64,000 bases of DNA from NCBI GenBank assembly GCA_026770025.1, contig JAMXDE010000005.1:2914001-2978000 (forward strand), read 5' to 3'. This document shows, piece after piece, positions 1 through 10,193 of this stretch. The notes under the pieces were generated by a model that was not told the origin of the DNA, searched no databases, and worked only from the letters and a program-made list of their open reading frames with translations. Every line of letters starts with the position of its first letter. Position 1 is the stretch's first letter. This stretch comes from Craspedostauros australis. Taxonomy: Eukaryota > Bacillariophyta > Bacillariophyceae > Mastogloiales > Achnanthaceae. The translations under genes were made by a program, and so were the position numbers.

Positions 1-784
1 AACTGGCCTGCGTCGCTATCCGGATCAATCGTTTCACGTCCTCCTCATTCTCAACACGAGGTGATATGCAGTCCTCGTCATCAAAGGCGTCAATCTTGAA
101 CACATTCTTTGGGAATGCTGCGATGCCGACGGTGCGATCGACAATCGGTTGGCGAGTTGATGTGTCGCCGCTCTGAATATCGCTTCTATTCCAAGCGTCG
201 CCATCGGCACCGCCATCGTTGGCGGAGGTTGGATTCACCATGTCAAAGTCAGGACAGCCAAATCGATCCCTTGGAACCGAGAAGTACCCGTCCACCATCA
301 ACCTCGGATAGGAGTTGGACCAATCCAAGATGCACGGGAAGTTGGTGGAGAAGAATGGGAACATGCACGAGAACTGCGTCGCTCGGAACAAGTCCTCTCG
401 CGATTCGAATGTCGTTTGCAGATAGTCGCGACGTGTCGGAAAGATTTCTTTGTATCCCAATCCGATGATGCCGGGGCGGTTTTGAATTGCGTCGAACTCA
501 TTCTCCTTCACCAACCCCTGCAGCTGCTGTTCCAGCAACGGGAGCAATCGTCCTCGGGCGCCGCCCAATGCCGCACAACCGTCGGAGACTTGGATGGTCG
601 CCTCCAGCACGCGTTCGGGATGGATACCGCATCCGTACGACACGGCGGCGATCGATCCGGCCGAGGAACCAGCGATCGGCGTGTTCTGAGGATGCAGCAT
701 TCCATTGTACTCCAATGATGCCAATGCGCCCAGATGATACGGCAGCATCAGACCGCCGGGAGATAACGAAAAGCCGACCTTCAT
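1..784 (-). CDS. patatin-like phospholipase, 5' part (runs off window)
   Basis: The minus strand is open from an ATG at 784-782 to the window edge, giving 261 residues with no stop. The protein begins MKVGFSLSPGG, matching the glycine-rich oxyanion-hole region at the start of patatin domains, then LPYHLGALASLEYNGML. The nucleophile elbow GSSAG lies at residues 39-43 (Ser41), and the second member of the Ser-Asp dyad is probably Asp165 in LMVDGYF, the usual DG(A/G/Y) position. Patatin-family enzymes hydrolyse acyl esters of phospholipids or galactolipids; the exact substrate cannot be read here. No membrane segment or targeting peptide precedes the catalytic core if this ATG is right, but an upstream exon is possible. 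The C-terminal part is outside the window. The fold assignment is strong; the start is moderately supported. Confidence 0.82.
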   Translation of the reverse strand, partial: MKVGFSLSPGGLMLPYHLGALASLEYNGMLHPQNTPIAGSSAGSIAAVSYGCGIHPERVLEATIQVSDGCAALGGARGRLLPLLEQQLQGLVKENEFDAIQNRPGIIGLGYKEIFPTRRDYLQTTFESREDLFRATQFSCMFPFFSTNFPCILDWSNSYPRLMVDGYFSVPRDRFGCPDFDMVNPTSANDGGADGDAWNRSDIQSGDTSTRQPIVDRTVGIAAFPKNVFKIDAFDDEDCISPRVENEEDVKRLIRIATQAS

Positions 785-2197
785 GATTGCCGCTGTTTGT
801 TGCTATGCTTGCTTTCTTCGTTTGAAACGTGTGACTATTGGTGTTGGGGTTTGGTGTTGGCAGAGTACTCGTAGTCGTATGTGTGAGGATCCTTGTTGCT
901 ACAGGTGTCTCACTGCGACGACCCCCCAAGGCATGGATAAGATCCAGGTCAGCGAGTGGAATGAACAGTGCTTCTCTTCCCACAGATACGCACGAGGAAG
1001 TACAACGAAAGCAGCTGATTCAGCATCAAACACAACGCGAACAGAGGCAGAATTTGTGGATGACACCGAACACGATTCTTCAAACCGTCGCCAAAAAATG
1101 AGGCCATGACGTATGGATTCGTGACGTCACGTTTGGGATTGAGATGAAGCCTCATTCCCGTTTTCTTCGTGGCTCATGGCATGATGAGTCGTGGGCAATC
1201 TATCCAGACTTGTCGATTTGGCCAGAACGAGAGAGCGTCCCATTTGAATCTCGGCGGAGACGGTGGATGTATCCCAAACCCTGTCTCTCCCATGTATTAT
1301 ATTATAATATATTATATAATACACATGAGTTCAGGTGATCATCGTGCATCATCACAAGGTTGGGAGGAGAGTAGGCAAGGCAAGGGACGACACCGAAAAG
1401 CAAAGGGGGAGGCAACCTCCAGAAACGAAGATACGAATAGCGTACAACATTGATGATTGGACATGGGCGTCATCATCGGACTACTATAAGAGAGACTAAA
1501 AACCTAGGTTTTGCCATGGATACCTGCCGGCACCTGTTTGTTCAAAGCAAGAGGAAAAGATGGTGTGCGCAGCTGAGGTGCGCAAAGTGTGCGGTGTATG
1601 CGATGTTACGATTGTAGCTTCGAGCATGCTGTTGACTCTGCAAGTCATTTGCCTTGCCTTGAACGTATGTAAGTGAAGAGTCTGGAGTATCAGTCCTCCA
1701 TCGCACACGAGGGCTTGCTACCGCTACCGCTGCTGATGTTGAGTTTGATTGCAACGGCTGTGTTCGACATTCTCGCTCGGGCGCGGCTTGGTGGATGTGG
1801 CAACCTATGGGAATTCGTAATTTGCCACTGCGTCGCAAGAGTTGCCAGTGCGATGGCCGATGCTGCCAATGATTCATGATTGAATGGATGGATGGAAAAA
1901 GATGGCAGGATATGCATTTGTACCGAGACCGATTGATCCAAGAAGTCGGCATGCATGTCTGCACGGTTTGTGTATGAAATCGAGGGTTGCACAAGTAGAG
2001 CAGAGTTGGTGGCTTCGGTCCCATCGTGACGCTGTTGGAAGACAGCGGTGAAAGGGAGAGATCCGGTCGTCCGTTTATCCATACTCACACGTAGGCCCCT
2101 CGTACTGTCAGGTGCATCTCTAAACATGGAGAGCACGTGCCTCATACAAATACGTACGAGTACGATGGCACGGTGCAATACTCGTAATTTGCGCATA
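785..2197. other. intergenic, no gene recognised
   Basis: No stretch here has a recognisable protein domain. Short open frames on both strands overlap each other and look random. An AT-only palindromic stretch lies near 1298-1325. The region must hold the promoter of the patatin gene, but no specific element is identified. Confidence 0.5.
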
Positions 2198-2722
2198 TCA
2201 TCTCATGTTGAAGCCCTCAACAATGCTTGCCATATCCAGTTCGGTATTTGCAACATCCAATCCATGTAAGTTGCTTGACGCAAACAGAGCATCAGTCGGA
2301 ATGCTGCCGTCAGCCCAGAGCCTCCCAAGCGTCGCGAATGCTGCTTCTTGCCGATCGAGAGTGCTCAATTCGTTCTTCCTGCTTTCGCCTTCGTCTGTCC
2401 CATCAGCGCTGTCAAGATCGAGATCAAGTTCGTCCGGTGGGCATAGACATTGCTTCTTCTTTGGTTTGCTGGAGTCCCATTCGATGGACCGTCTGGTTTG
2501 TTGCCGAGTCGATTGTATCGTTGATAATGGGGTTTCCTGCTTGTGTTCTTGCTGCTGCTGAACATTCTGGGGTGACATATCGGCTGCCCCAGTGTTGAAT
2601 GTCGCTGTCGCTGTTGTCATGGGGGCACCGCCTTGGTATGCCTCCACCATCAGCGAACACTGCGACAGACATGCGAGGCAAGCAACTGCTCGTACTAGTA
2701 CTGTCACCCACAGCGGCTTCAT
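2198..2722 (-). CDS. small putative secreted protein, unknown function
   Basis: A 174-aa frame starts at the ATG at 2722. This start is preferred over an in-frame one 18 codons upstream because it begins a typical signal peptide: a lysine after the initiator, then a hydrophobic stretch (VTVLVRAVACLACL), small residues and a likely cleavage near VEA-YQ. The mature part is hydrophilic, rich in Gln, Asp and Ser, with an acidic run DELDLDLDSADGTDEGE around residue 110 and a more ordered C-terminus (AAFATLGRLWADGSIPTDALF). No family is recognised. It could be secreted, vacuolar or organelle-targeted. Its promoter region was hit by a transposon 206 bp upstream of the start codon. Coding status rests on the signal peptide and the uninterrupted frame only. 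Confidence 0.5.
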   Translation of the reverse strand: MKPLWVTVLVRAVACLACLSQCSLMVEAYQGGAPMTTATATFNTGAADMSPQNVQQQQEHKQETPLSTIQSTRQQTRRSIEWDSSKPKKKQCLCPPDELDLDLDSADGTDEGESRKNELSTLDRQEAAFATLGRLWADGSIPTDALFASSNLHGLDVANTELDMASIVEGFNMR

Positions 2723-2796
2723 TTGATCGATGAACATCTTGGAAGAGCAATCAAAGTTGTTGGTTGATGCTTTCAATAGCGAGCGTAATGCACATG

Positions 2797-2870
2797 TGCG
2801 TGTCTTGTGTTTGTGTTTGTGTGCGGGTTTGTGGTTGTGTGTGGGTTTGTGTGGGTTCGTGTATTTGCGA
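2797..2870. repeat. GT-rich low-complexity tract
   Basis: An imperfect run of TGTG/TTTGTG words lies between the secreted-protein gene and the transposon. Simple-sequence DNA, probably in the 5' flank of the 2722 gene. Confidence 0.6.
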
Positions 2871-2918
2871 TCTCGATGTTTCTCCCACTCTCTTTGGTTG
2901 TCACAGCTGCGGTGATCT

Positions 2919-2927
2919 ATTTTTTCT
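2919..2927. repeat. 9-bp target-site duplication, left copy (foldback element B)
   Basis: ATTTTTTCT directly abuts the left terminus GAGGAAATTC of element B; the same nine bases follow its right terminus at 9752-9760. Confidence 0.85.
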
Positions 2928-2942
2928 GAGGAAATTCATTAA

Positions 2943-3100
2943 GACCCGGGTGAGTGAGTCGACCAACCTTTGGTAAAGTAGAGTGGCAATTTTGCTTCGA
3001 TTTCAACACAACCAAGCATATAAACCAACTCATTATAGTGTCTATAGCAACAGGAAAATTACCCAGAATCTTAAACTTTATGGTTTAAGTTTTATGGACC
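2943..3100 (+). repeat. left terminal inverted repeat of transposon A
   Basis: Pairs with 7334-7491 in inverted orientation. The inner end is the shared word TTTTATGGACC. The conserved core includes the stretch beginning CGATTTCAACACAACC. Confidence 0.88.
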
Positions 3101-3558
3101 ATCAAATATTTAGAGTCGTATGGGTCAAACGTAGCCTTCCACGATGTAGTTTCGTCGAAGGTTCTTTGGTGTTCCGAGTTAATAACGATTGGTGTGCATT
3201 CACGTTGGTGTCTCCAGCTTTTTCCTTCCTCCTCGTTCGTTTGGAACACGTTATACACCGTTAGCTGCTCCGGAATCGATTGACATTTTCCGCTTGTGGA
3301 CATCACACACATCATCACATGCGCACGCACACATCGTCGCCACGCAGACACAAAACCCCGTCACATTTTTTGCTTCATTCCAAAGGTGCCTCCGCCAATG
3401 CGATGCTCATTGTATCTGTTGTGCTGCGGTTGTAGTATGAGTAGTGAGAGCACTAGTGACATTGGCGGTTGTTGTTCTCGCTGCTGCATCCAACACCTCT
3501 ATTGGCATCACCTCCTCCACCCGCTTTCATTCAGCGTTCTACAGTGCCATTCATCGAT

Positions 3559-3587
3559 CAATCAATCAATCAATCAATCAATCAACG
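3559..3587. repeat. AATC tetranucleotide repeat in transposase leader
   Basis: About seven AATC units lie upstream of the preferred transposase start at 3609. Confidence 0.7.
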
Positions 3588-3608
3588 TCCTTTGCTACCA
3601 TCAACACC

Positions 3609-6600
3609 ATGTCCTCCATCCCTGCCAAAGCAACAATCAAGGGCGAAAACCCATCTCCTCGTAAGAAGCCTCGTTCCTGTGCTGCCCCTCTCGATTCTCC
3701 TTTTGATTTGGATGGCAACTTGGCACCTACTCGTGAGCAGCTGTTGCCTGACAAGCTGTCTGCTGGATTGCAGAAGCCCACCAACATCACTCACGTGATC
3801 GAGGTGAAGTTGATGCTTCCAGTGGACAGCAACCTTGTTCCAACTTTGGCGCATGTCGATGCCGCCAACCTGCGCGTCGACGTGCGCCTGTCCAGTGCGG
3901 CTGGTGTCATTTTTGACACACCAACGGTCACACTGCGTACAGTTGGACAAGGTGTCAGTGCTATCACAGTGGTAGACGTCAGCGTGAACGTGCCACCTCC
4001 TGTTGAGTCTCCTGCCAAACCAACTACCCGCGCAAGCACTGCACGACACGCAAACACTGTCGCTGGAGGCGCTTCCGAGCAAGTTGATGTTGACAGCAAC
4101 GACGACTACGTGGACGGCCGTGATCGCAGGAAGAAGCGAACAGGCCGCAACAGAATCATCAAGAAAACGGTGAGAGGATGGCGTCGCGATGCGTTGGTCC
4201 GCGTTGCAGGATTGGTTAAGTCTGGGCTACCTCCAAAAGTGTTCGACTCCATGCCGAAGACGGGATTCACACTTGGTGGAAAACACAACAAGCAAGTCTG
4301 GTGCAACATCAAACGGCTGTGGGCGCCAATTGCTTCTGCGCTCTGGGATGTGTTGCTCCCAAAAGAAGCGACACCAACTGGCCAGATGCATGAGGTGGTG
4401 CAATTTGTCCGGGCAGGGCAAGCATTTCCACCACTGATGCTTGCACCAAATTTGTACCGCATATGTGTTGGAGGGAGCAAACTGATGCACCTCTGCGCGA
4501 GAGCTGTTCTCGCAGAGTCTGCCTCTCCAACAGCATGCACAGATATTCTCACTGGGTACGCCAATGGATTGCCGGAGGAAGAACGCGTGCATGTACATAG
4601 AAATCGACAAACCATCACTAAAAGCCAACAGAAGACATTGCAGCGCTACTACGACATGTTGAGTGATGGGGAGACCATTCCGCCCAAAATTCTCCAATAC
4701 CGTGTGACTGCGTGTGCTTTGTCTGGTGTGGTGTCGTTTCTCTGCACTACAACCACGTACAAGGCTGGCCTGTGCCACGCAGTGGAGTGGGAAGGAGTTG
4801 TATTCGAGAAAGTTCTGGTCTTTGATCGTGGAGGCAAAAGCATCAAGGCGCTATTCGACATGTACAAGACTACCACCACCAACCCAGTAGGCGAACCAGC
4901 ATTCAAAGAGATGACGAAGCTACTAACACGACGTGGCAAAGTGAACACAGGGCTGTCTTCCTTCGAAAGCCACTTTTTGTTGGCAATGCAAACTCTCAAA
5001 CGCACGATCTCGCGCCTTGTCACACTTTTGAAGGCTAAGTATCCCACAACAAACGGCGCTGAGGACGAGAATGACATGATTTCCCGGCATCTGCGCACAG
5101 CGGAGTCTCTGTTGTACTCATTGGAGCTTCTTGTTGTCTTCGTCAAATGGGAATTCACTGCCTCTCACATGCAGATGGAGTGTGATGACCCAATGCACTC
5201 AGCTCAATTTGCGCTCACGCCCAACCAGAAGAAGACAACGACGAAACAATCCCAATCAACCAGAACGCATACCAACAAGCACAAGCTCAGGAAGAAGATC
5301 ACTCAAACCAATGACATCGCTTCTGCCACCAACGACACTCCAACCATCACAATCGATATTCCTGACATCACTCATGTGACACATGCTGCTGCCAATGACA
5401 CCACCACTGACAATAATGAACAGCCTTGCGCCACCACAGACAAACAACACACTGGAGTATGTAACTGTTGTGCAGGGGTGATGCGTTTTGTGGACGACCG
5501 ATATGTCCCTTTCGTGACCTCGTTTGTGGAGGATCACCTTGCGGAACATGCGACAGAATTGGAGTCGATGCTCAATGCCGCACTGGGGTTCAACAACGAA
5601 ATACTGTGGTACATGGCACACAAAGTGCGCAGCAAGGTTCAATTCGGACAAATTGAGCAGTACCTCAAAAATATCAACAACCGAGAGGATCGCGCACATG
5701 TGGTGCTGGACCACAAACAGAAAATTCTTTGGACTGGCCAAGGCGAAGCTCAACAAGAATACTGGGGCAAGAAGGGCATGTCTCTGTTGGGTACGATGGT
5801 GATCACATGTCACAATGACACATTCACTTATCGCTTCATCGATATCATTGTGAAGGGGAGGCCAACTCAAGACACCCTCCAAGTTGGCGGGCTTCTCGAA
5901 ATTGTGCAACAACAGGTGAGAAAAATTCTTCCATCGGTCACCGAAATTGTCATCCAATCCAATAATGCGTCTTATTTCGCAAGCCACAAGCACATCCCGC
6001 TGATCACATCAGTGCTGAACAAGAACCTCGGAACACAAAATGTCCCGAAGATTTCTGCCTGGATCTACACCGAAGCCCAAACTGGAAAAGGCCGCCTCGA
6101 CACGCACTTTGCGTACATCACTGTTGTACTGCGAGCGTATGTGCTGGAGGACAATGACATCAAAACAGAACACCAACTTTTCAACACATTGGAAGCTGGC
6201 AACATTGCAGGAACAACCACGGTTTTGGTGGATGCAGAATGCCTCGAGGGGCGTGTCCTGAGTTTCCCCGGCATGCCAAAGAAGCGTTTCTGCGCGAAAG
6301 GGCAAAAGGTACGCCAAACGCACGAGGTCAAGTTCGGAGACGATGAGGCCAATTTGGTGGCGGCATCTGGCGTCACAGATGACGTACTTGTCCCATGTGT
6401 GGAGTGGGAGGGATGGGAAATCAACCGGCTGGGTGTCTGCACGATCGCAACGCACACGTCAGGAAAGGAACCGTTCACCGCCGAATCGCCAAAGAAGAAG
6501 AAGAAGAAGACGCGAAAGTGGGGTGCTACCGCGGTGGAGAGCAAGGCGCTCGTGTTTCGCGATGCATTGGAGATGGGGCAAGGAGAGCTACCACACGACC

Positions 6601-7214
6601 ACACCGCAAAATTGAAAGACCAGACCGCGGAAGCCGAAACCCCCCGACTCGCGGTGAAGGGCTGGGCAGTGAAAACAACGCGCAGCAACGCTGAGTTACC
6701 ACGGTACGTACTGCAGAAATTGGATGAAATGAGCACGGCCGCCAAAAAGGACCTGAAAAACCGACCAACAGAACACGAAGCGCACCGCCGATTGATGGAG
6801 CTGGAGGGAACAGAGACTGATTGGTTCACGCAATTGCACGGAAGTCCAATGCGCGTGAAATCGCACCTGACCGCGGCGTACTACAGCTCACAACGAGACG
6901 CGAAGAAAACAGCCACGGCAGCAGGTACGACCAACAACAACAACAAAAAGGCATCAGGATCATCACCATCACCACCATCACCAACAGCAACTGCTATGGA
7001 ACCAACAGGTACGAAACCATCAGATAAGCAGAAGAGCCAAGAAGAGGAAGAGATGGAAGAAGAGGAAAGGGAGAATAGGATGTGGTGTGAGGCCAACACC
7101 ACCAGGAGGCACGCGGAGAACGAAGAGATGGTCCCGCAAGAAGTGAGGGATGCGATTCGCACGAGGATGAGACGGAGACTGGCGGCGAAAATGGAGGAAC
7201 AAAATAAGGACTAA
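3609..7214 (+). CDS. transposase of TTAA element A
   Basis: One uninterrupted 1201-aa frame from ATG 3609. This start has a favourable context (caccATGtcc); an in-frame ATG exists at 3444, but that extension crosses the AATC simple repeat. The protein has a basic region near residues 172-200 (DRRKKRTGRNRIIKK), a CxC-C cluster around residues 618-622 (CNCC), and a low-complexity basic/acidic C-terminus. The likely catalytic core is residues 690-850: an Asp at 701 (VVLDHKQKI), an IVIQSNNASYF block at 780-790, and a Glu at 822 in WIYTEAQTGKGRLDTHFAY. The block order resembles RNase H-type transposases with an SDNA...E-Q-GK pattern; here the expected Asp of SDNA is Asn785. The frame is otherwise whole. 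Role: cut-and-paste transposition of the surrounding element, inferred from its position between the TIRs. Confidence 0.8.
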   Translation: MSSIPAKATIKGENPSPRKKPRSCAAPLDSPFDLDGNLAPTREQLLPDKLSAGLQKPTNITHVIEVKLMLPVDSNLVPTLAHVDAANLRVDVRLSSAAGVIFDTPTVTLRTVGQGVSAITVVDVSVNVPPPVESPAKPTTRASTARHANTVAGGASEQVDVDSNDDYVDGRDRRKKRTGRNRIIKKTVRGWRRDALVRVAGLVKSGLPPKVFDSMPKTGFTLGGKHNKQVWCNIKRLWAPIASALWDVLLPKEATPTGQMHEVVQFVRAGQAFPPLMLAPNLYRICVGGSKLMHLCARAVLAESASPTACTDILTGYANGLPEEERVHVHRNRQTITKSQQKTLQRYYDMLSDGETIPPKILQYRVTACALSGVVSFLCTTTTYKAGLCHAVEWEGVVFEKVLVFDRGGKSIKALFDMYKTTTTNPVGEPAFKEMTKLLTRRGKVNTGLSSFESHFLLAMQTLKRTISRLVTLLKAKYPTTNGAEDENDMISRHLRTAESLLYSLELLVVFVKWEFTASHMQMECDDPMHSAQFALTPNQKKTTTKQSQSTRTHTNKHKLRKKITQTNDIASATNDTPTITIDIPDITHVTHAAANDTTTDNNEQPCATTDKQHTGVCNCCAGVMRFVDDRYVPFVTSFVEDHLAEHATELESMLNAALGFNNEILWYMAHKVRSKVQFGQIEQYLKNINNREDRAHVVLDHKQKILWTGQGEAQQEYWGKKGMSLLGTMVITCHNDTFTYRFIDIIVKGRPTQDTLQVGGLLEIVQQQVRKILPSVTEIVIQSNNASYFASHKHIPLITSVLNKNLGTQNVPKISAWIYTEAQTGKGRLDTHFAYITVVLRAYVLEDNDIKTEHQLFNTLEAGNIAGTTTVLVDAECLEGRVLSFPGMPKKRFCAKGQKVRQTHEVKFGDDEANLVAASGVTDDVLVPCVEWEGWEINRLGVCTIATHTSGKEPFTAESPKKKKKKTRKWGATAVESKALVFRDALEMGQGELPHDHTAKLKDQTAEAETPRLAVKGWAVKTTRSNAELPRYVLQKLDEMSTAAKKDLKNRPTEHEAHRRLMELEGTETDWFTQLHGSPMRVKSHLTAAYYSSQRDAKKTATAAGTTNNNNKKASGSSPSPPSPTATAMEPTGTKPSDKQKSQEEEEMEEEERENRMWCEANTTRRHAENEEMVPQEVRDAIRTRMRRRLAAKMEEQNKD

Positions 7215-7333
7215 TTAATTCAAAATGTGAACAAATTCGCCAAAACCAAGAACACAAACACGTTATTTTGGATCGAACTTGTCGGATGTCTATCGCTCAG
7301 TTTAGGAATTGTCCAAAAAAGCGCACATTGACA

Positions 7334-7491
7334 GGTCCATAAAACCTAAACTACGGACTTCAAGGCTTTGGGTAATTTTCCTGTTGCTATGGACGCTATA
7401 ATGAGTTGGTTTATATGCTTGGTTGTGTTGAAATCGAAGAAAAAGTGCCACTCTACTTTACCAAAGGTTGGTCCACTCGCTCACCTGGGTC
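7334..7491 (-). repeat. right terminal inverted repeat of transposon A
   Basis: Inverted copy of 2943-3100, ending GGGTC next to the TTAA at 7492-7495. Confidence 0.88.
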
Positions 7492-7495
7492 TTAA

Positions 7496-9751
7496 CCAGC
7501 CCTTTTGAAGTGCCGATTTGCATCAACCAGCCTGTTTTTACAACACTTAGTGGCACAAAACGTCCAAATGTCCATGCGACATCCCATGGACACAGGGATT
7601 TCGCATCGACTGCCATGGTTAGTGCATAAATATAGACTACCTGTACCCCACAGGAAAACTTCAAGCCACATCATATTATACATGTTTATCATCATCTTCA
7701 TATTGCCAGTATAGTCCACACGAATGTACACCATCTAATGAGGGAAATACGTGGCTACTTTAGTTGTAGATATGTACATCATCCATCTGTTTGCTCCAAT
7801 TTCTTGCGTTGTGGATCGTATTCTGACGACATCTTCATTGCAAAGGGCAAAAATAGTACAGTTCAACAAATTCAGCGCATCGAAGGCATTCCAATGGGTA
7901 TACAAATAGCTTGTGAGTGACTGGATTCATCTAGAATGTGTTGCGGATTGTACGTGGCCAAATCACGTGATACCGCACGGTGGCTGTGTGCGGTGTGCAG
8001 GGTGTTGACCAAACCTTCATATGAAAGATTCAACATATACCATTCCACCAATGCCATCATAGCAACGGCGCTTCTATGGGTATGGGGTGGCTTGCGAGGA
8101 TCTGGGTCTTTCCGGAAGGAGTGCTGGCACCCAAATCTATGAATCTCGTGATACTGTGCGGTACGCATGGCGTTGTACTGTACTCCGCACATCTATGCAT
8201 TTGGCAGGCCGTTTTGAGAGGTTCAACCAACCTCACTACTCCAATCATACTGCAGAAAGTACGGACATGGATTTTGATGTCTTTGATCCATCAGGAACGT
8301 ATCCAATTCTATGGATGCAGATATCACACAGTAGTGATTGGTACGCATCGCACTGTACATTAATTTAGATGTTTGTACACAGGAACTGGCAACTGTATTC
8401 CAATCCAACGCTCCGACTACTCCAATCATACGCCAAAGAGTATGAAAATGAAGTTTGAAGTTCTTTATCCGTTTGGAAGGGATCGCAATCTATGGATGCT
8501 GATATCACACTGTACTGAACAGTCCGCGTCACGCTGTATAGCGTTCTGAGAATACGTGCATATCAAGTGTTGGCCATATTATAATCGAATGCTTGGATGA
8601 CTCCGATCACACTCCAATGGGTGCGGCCATGAAGTTAAGTATTGAATCCATCTGGAAGCAATCCAAAGCTGGGGATATGGATATCTGGTGACGCTGTTTG
8701 GGAGGGGGCTCTACGATGCGCATTGCGCTGTGCAGCCTTCTGCGAATATATTCATTCGGCCAGCTGGCTTGAGAGATCCGACCAACCGCATTGCGTCAAG
8801 TAGACTCCGAAGGCTGTGGCCATCGAGGTTGAAGTCCCATATCTGTTTGGAAGGGGTCCATTTCTACGGATGCTGAAGTGGAGTGTCACAGAGCGGCGTC
8901 ATGACATGTGGATCACCTGGACGCATACCGATACGTCTTCCTGGAAGATTCACGGCTTCAAACTCCATGTCCGTGCTCTGTGGAATGCGTTCGGATTCAC
9001 CAAAGTGTTGGATTGGAATATGACCGCCAATGTCTATGCACATATTCTCAGAACGCTGTACAGCATGACACGTATTGTTCAGAACCGTGTGATATCAGCA
9101 TCCGTAGAATTGGATCCCTTCCTGACAGATCAAGGACTTCAAACTTCATGTCCTTACTCTTTGGAGTGTTTTTGGAGTGATGTGGCTGATAGGATCTCTC
9201 AAAATGGCCTGCCGAATGCATAGGTATGCAGAAGACTGTACAGCGCGATGCGCACCACACAGTATCACGCGATTCACAGATTTGGATACCAGCATCTCTT
9301 CCAGATGGATTTAGATACCCACAAGCTAATGATATACCCATTGGAATGCTCTCCATGCTCTTATCTTGTTAGAATGTAATATTTGTGTCCTTTCCATTGA
9401 ACATGTCGTCAGAATACGATCCACAGCGCAAGGAATTGGAGCAAACAGATGGATGATGTACACATCTACAACTAAGGTAGCCATTTATTCCTTTTACTAG
9501 ATGCATTAAATTTTAGTGGACTATTTGATTGCATTCTATGGCGATTATACTAAACATGTCTGATGTGGCTTATACTTTTCGTGTGTAGTGCAGGTAGTCT
9601 ACATTTATACCTAAACTTGCGAGTCGATGTGGGATTTTGTGTCCACGGGACGTCGCATGGACATTTGGACGTTTTGTGCCACTAAGTGTTGTAAAAACAG
9701 GCTGGTTGATGCAAATCGGCACTTCAAAAGGGCTGGTTAATGAATTTCCTC
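7496..9751. repeat. body of element B: inverted arrays of ~180-bp repeats
   Basis: A recurring word related to TACTCCAATCATAC appears near 8237, 8418 and 8599, about 181 bp apart, then degenerately near 8803. In the right half the same family is inverted: CTCT(G/T)TGGA(A/G)TG occurs near 8976 and 9158, again about 182 bp apart. Each unit also holds a block reading GATATCA(C)AC. Open frames here are short and follow the repeats; none is accepted as a gene. Confidence 0.75.
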
Positions 9752-9760
9752 ATTTTTTCT
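9752..9760. repeat. 9-bp target-site duplication, right copy (element B)
   Basis: ATTTTTTCT, identical to 2919-2927. Confidence 0.85.
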
Positions 9761-10193
9761 CGCTGTCATCAACGCCAGCTCTTGGTGCCGCAGCCTCATC
9801 TGCAGGTACATGGTTCGTGGCAATCAACGAAGGCCAAATAGAGATTATCCGTTAGTTCTCAGACAATGCAGAAACGCTGCTTTGTCCTCCAATCCATTCC
9901 TGATGTTGATAGCCGACGCTTTACTCTAATCTATTGTATGAGGCTTTCGTCTTAATCGATAGTCTCACCTATTATACTTGCGCTCTTTCATAGAGTGGGC
10001 TTCACTAACACAGGCCCACCAACACCGTCTAAAAACATGCAGTTCCCGACTGCCTAATACCTCATCCAAGTAGCGGAGAGATGCTCTGATCGCTAGCGAT
10101 GCACTTCCTGTGCTTCAATCACTATCATCGTCACCATACTCGTATCTAGGCTGTATCATGGATGATCGCCTGCATACTTGCACCACGCCGGTC
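9761..10193. other. intergenic, no gene recognised
   Basis: Unique-looking sequence between the transposon and the 3' end of the transporter gene. Nothing specific is seen. Confidence 0.5.

Larger units (their letters stand above)
2943..7491 (+). mobile_element. TTAA-targeting DNA transposon A with 158-bp TIRs
   Basis: The 4549-bp element is flanked by TTAA at 2939-2942 and 7492-7495. Terminal inverted repeats run from 2943 to about 3100 and from about 7334 to 7491; the outer 123 positions differ at only about seven sites. They start GACCC(G/A)GGTGAG. It carries one long gene (3609-7214). The TTAA target duplication is typical of piggyBac and Kolobok superfamilies; the encoded protein does not look like a standard piggyBac transposase, so the superfamily is left open. 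It sits at the TTAA inside the left terminus of foldback element B and so arrived after B. Confidence 0.88.
2928..9751. mobile_element. foldback/Mutator-like DNA element B, split by a second transposon
   Basis: The left end is the 15 bases at 2928-2942 (GAGGAAATTCATTAA); the rest is 7496-9751. The gap is filled by the TTAA transposon at 2943-7491. Without it, B is about 2.27 kb, matching element C at 46064-48331 (2268 bp). The ends are inverted repeats: the opening GAGGAAATTC(A)TTAACCAGCC reappears reversed at 9735-9751, and similarity continues inward for hundreds of bases (for example the block near 7785-7825 reappears inverted near 9410-9455). The interior is made of roughly 180-bp degenerate repeats facing each other across the centre. 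No protein is encoded, so it is non-autonomous. The 9-bp target duplication and very long inverted repeats suggest Mutator/foldback affinity; no transposase confirms this. Confidence 0.8.

Noticed and set aside
2943-7491. Retroelement or virus-like interpretation of the 4.5-kb element
   Set aside because: No reverse transcriptase, integrase, capsid or direct terminal repeats; TIRs and TTAA mark it as a plain DNA transposon.
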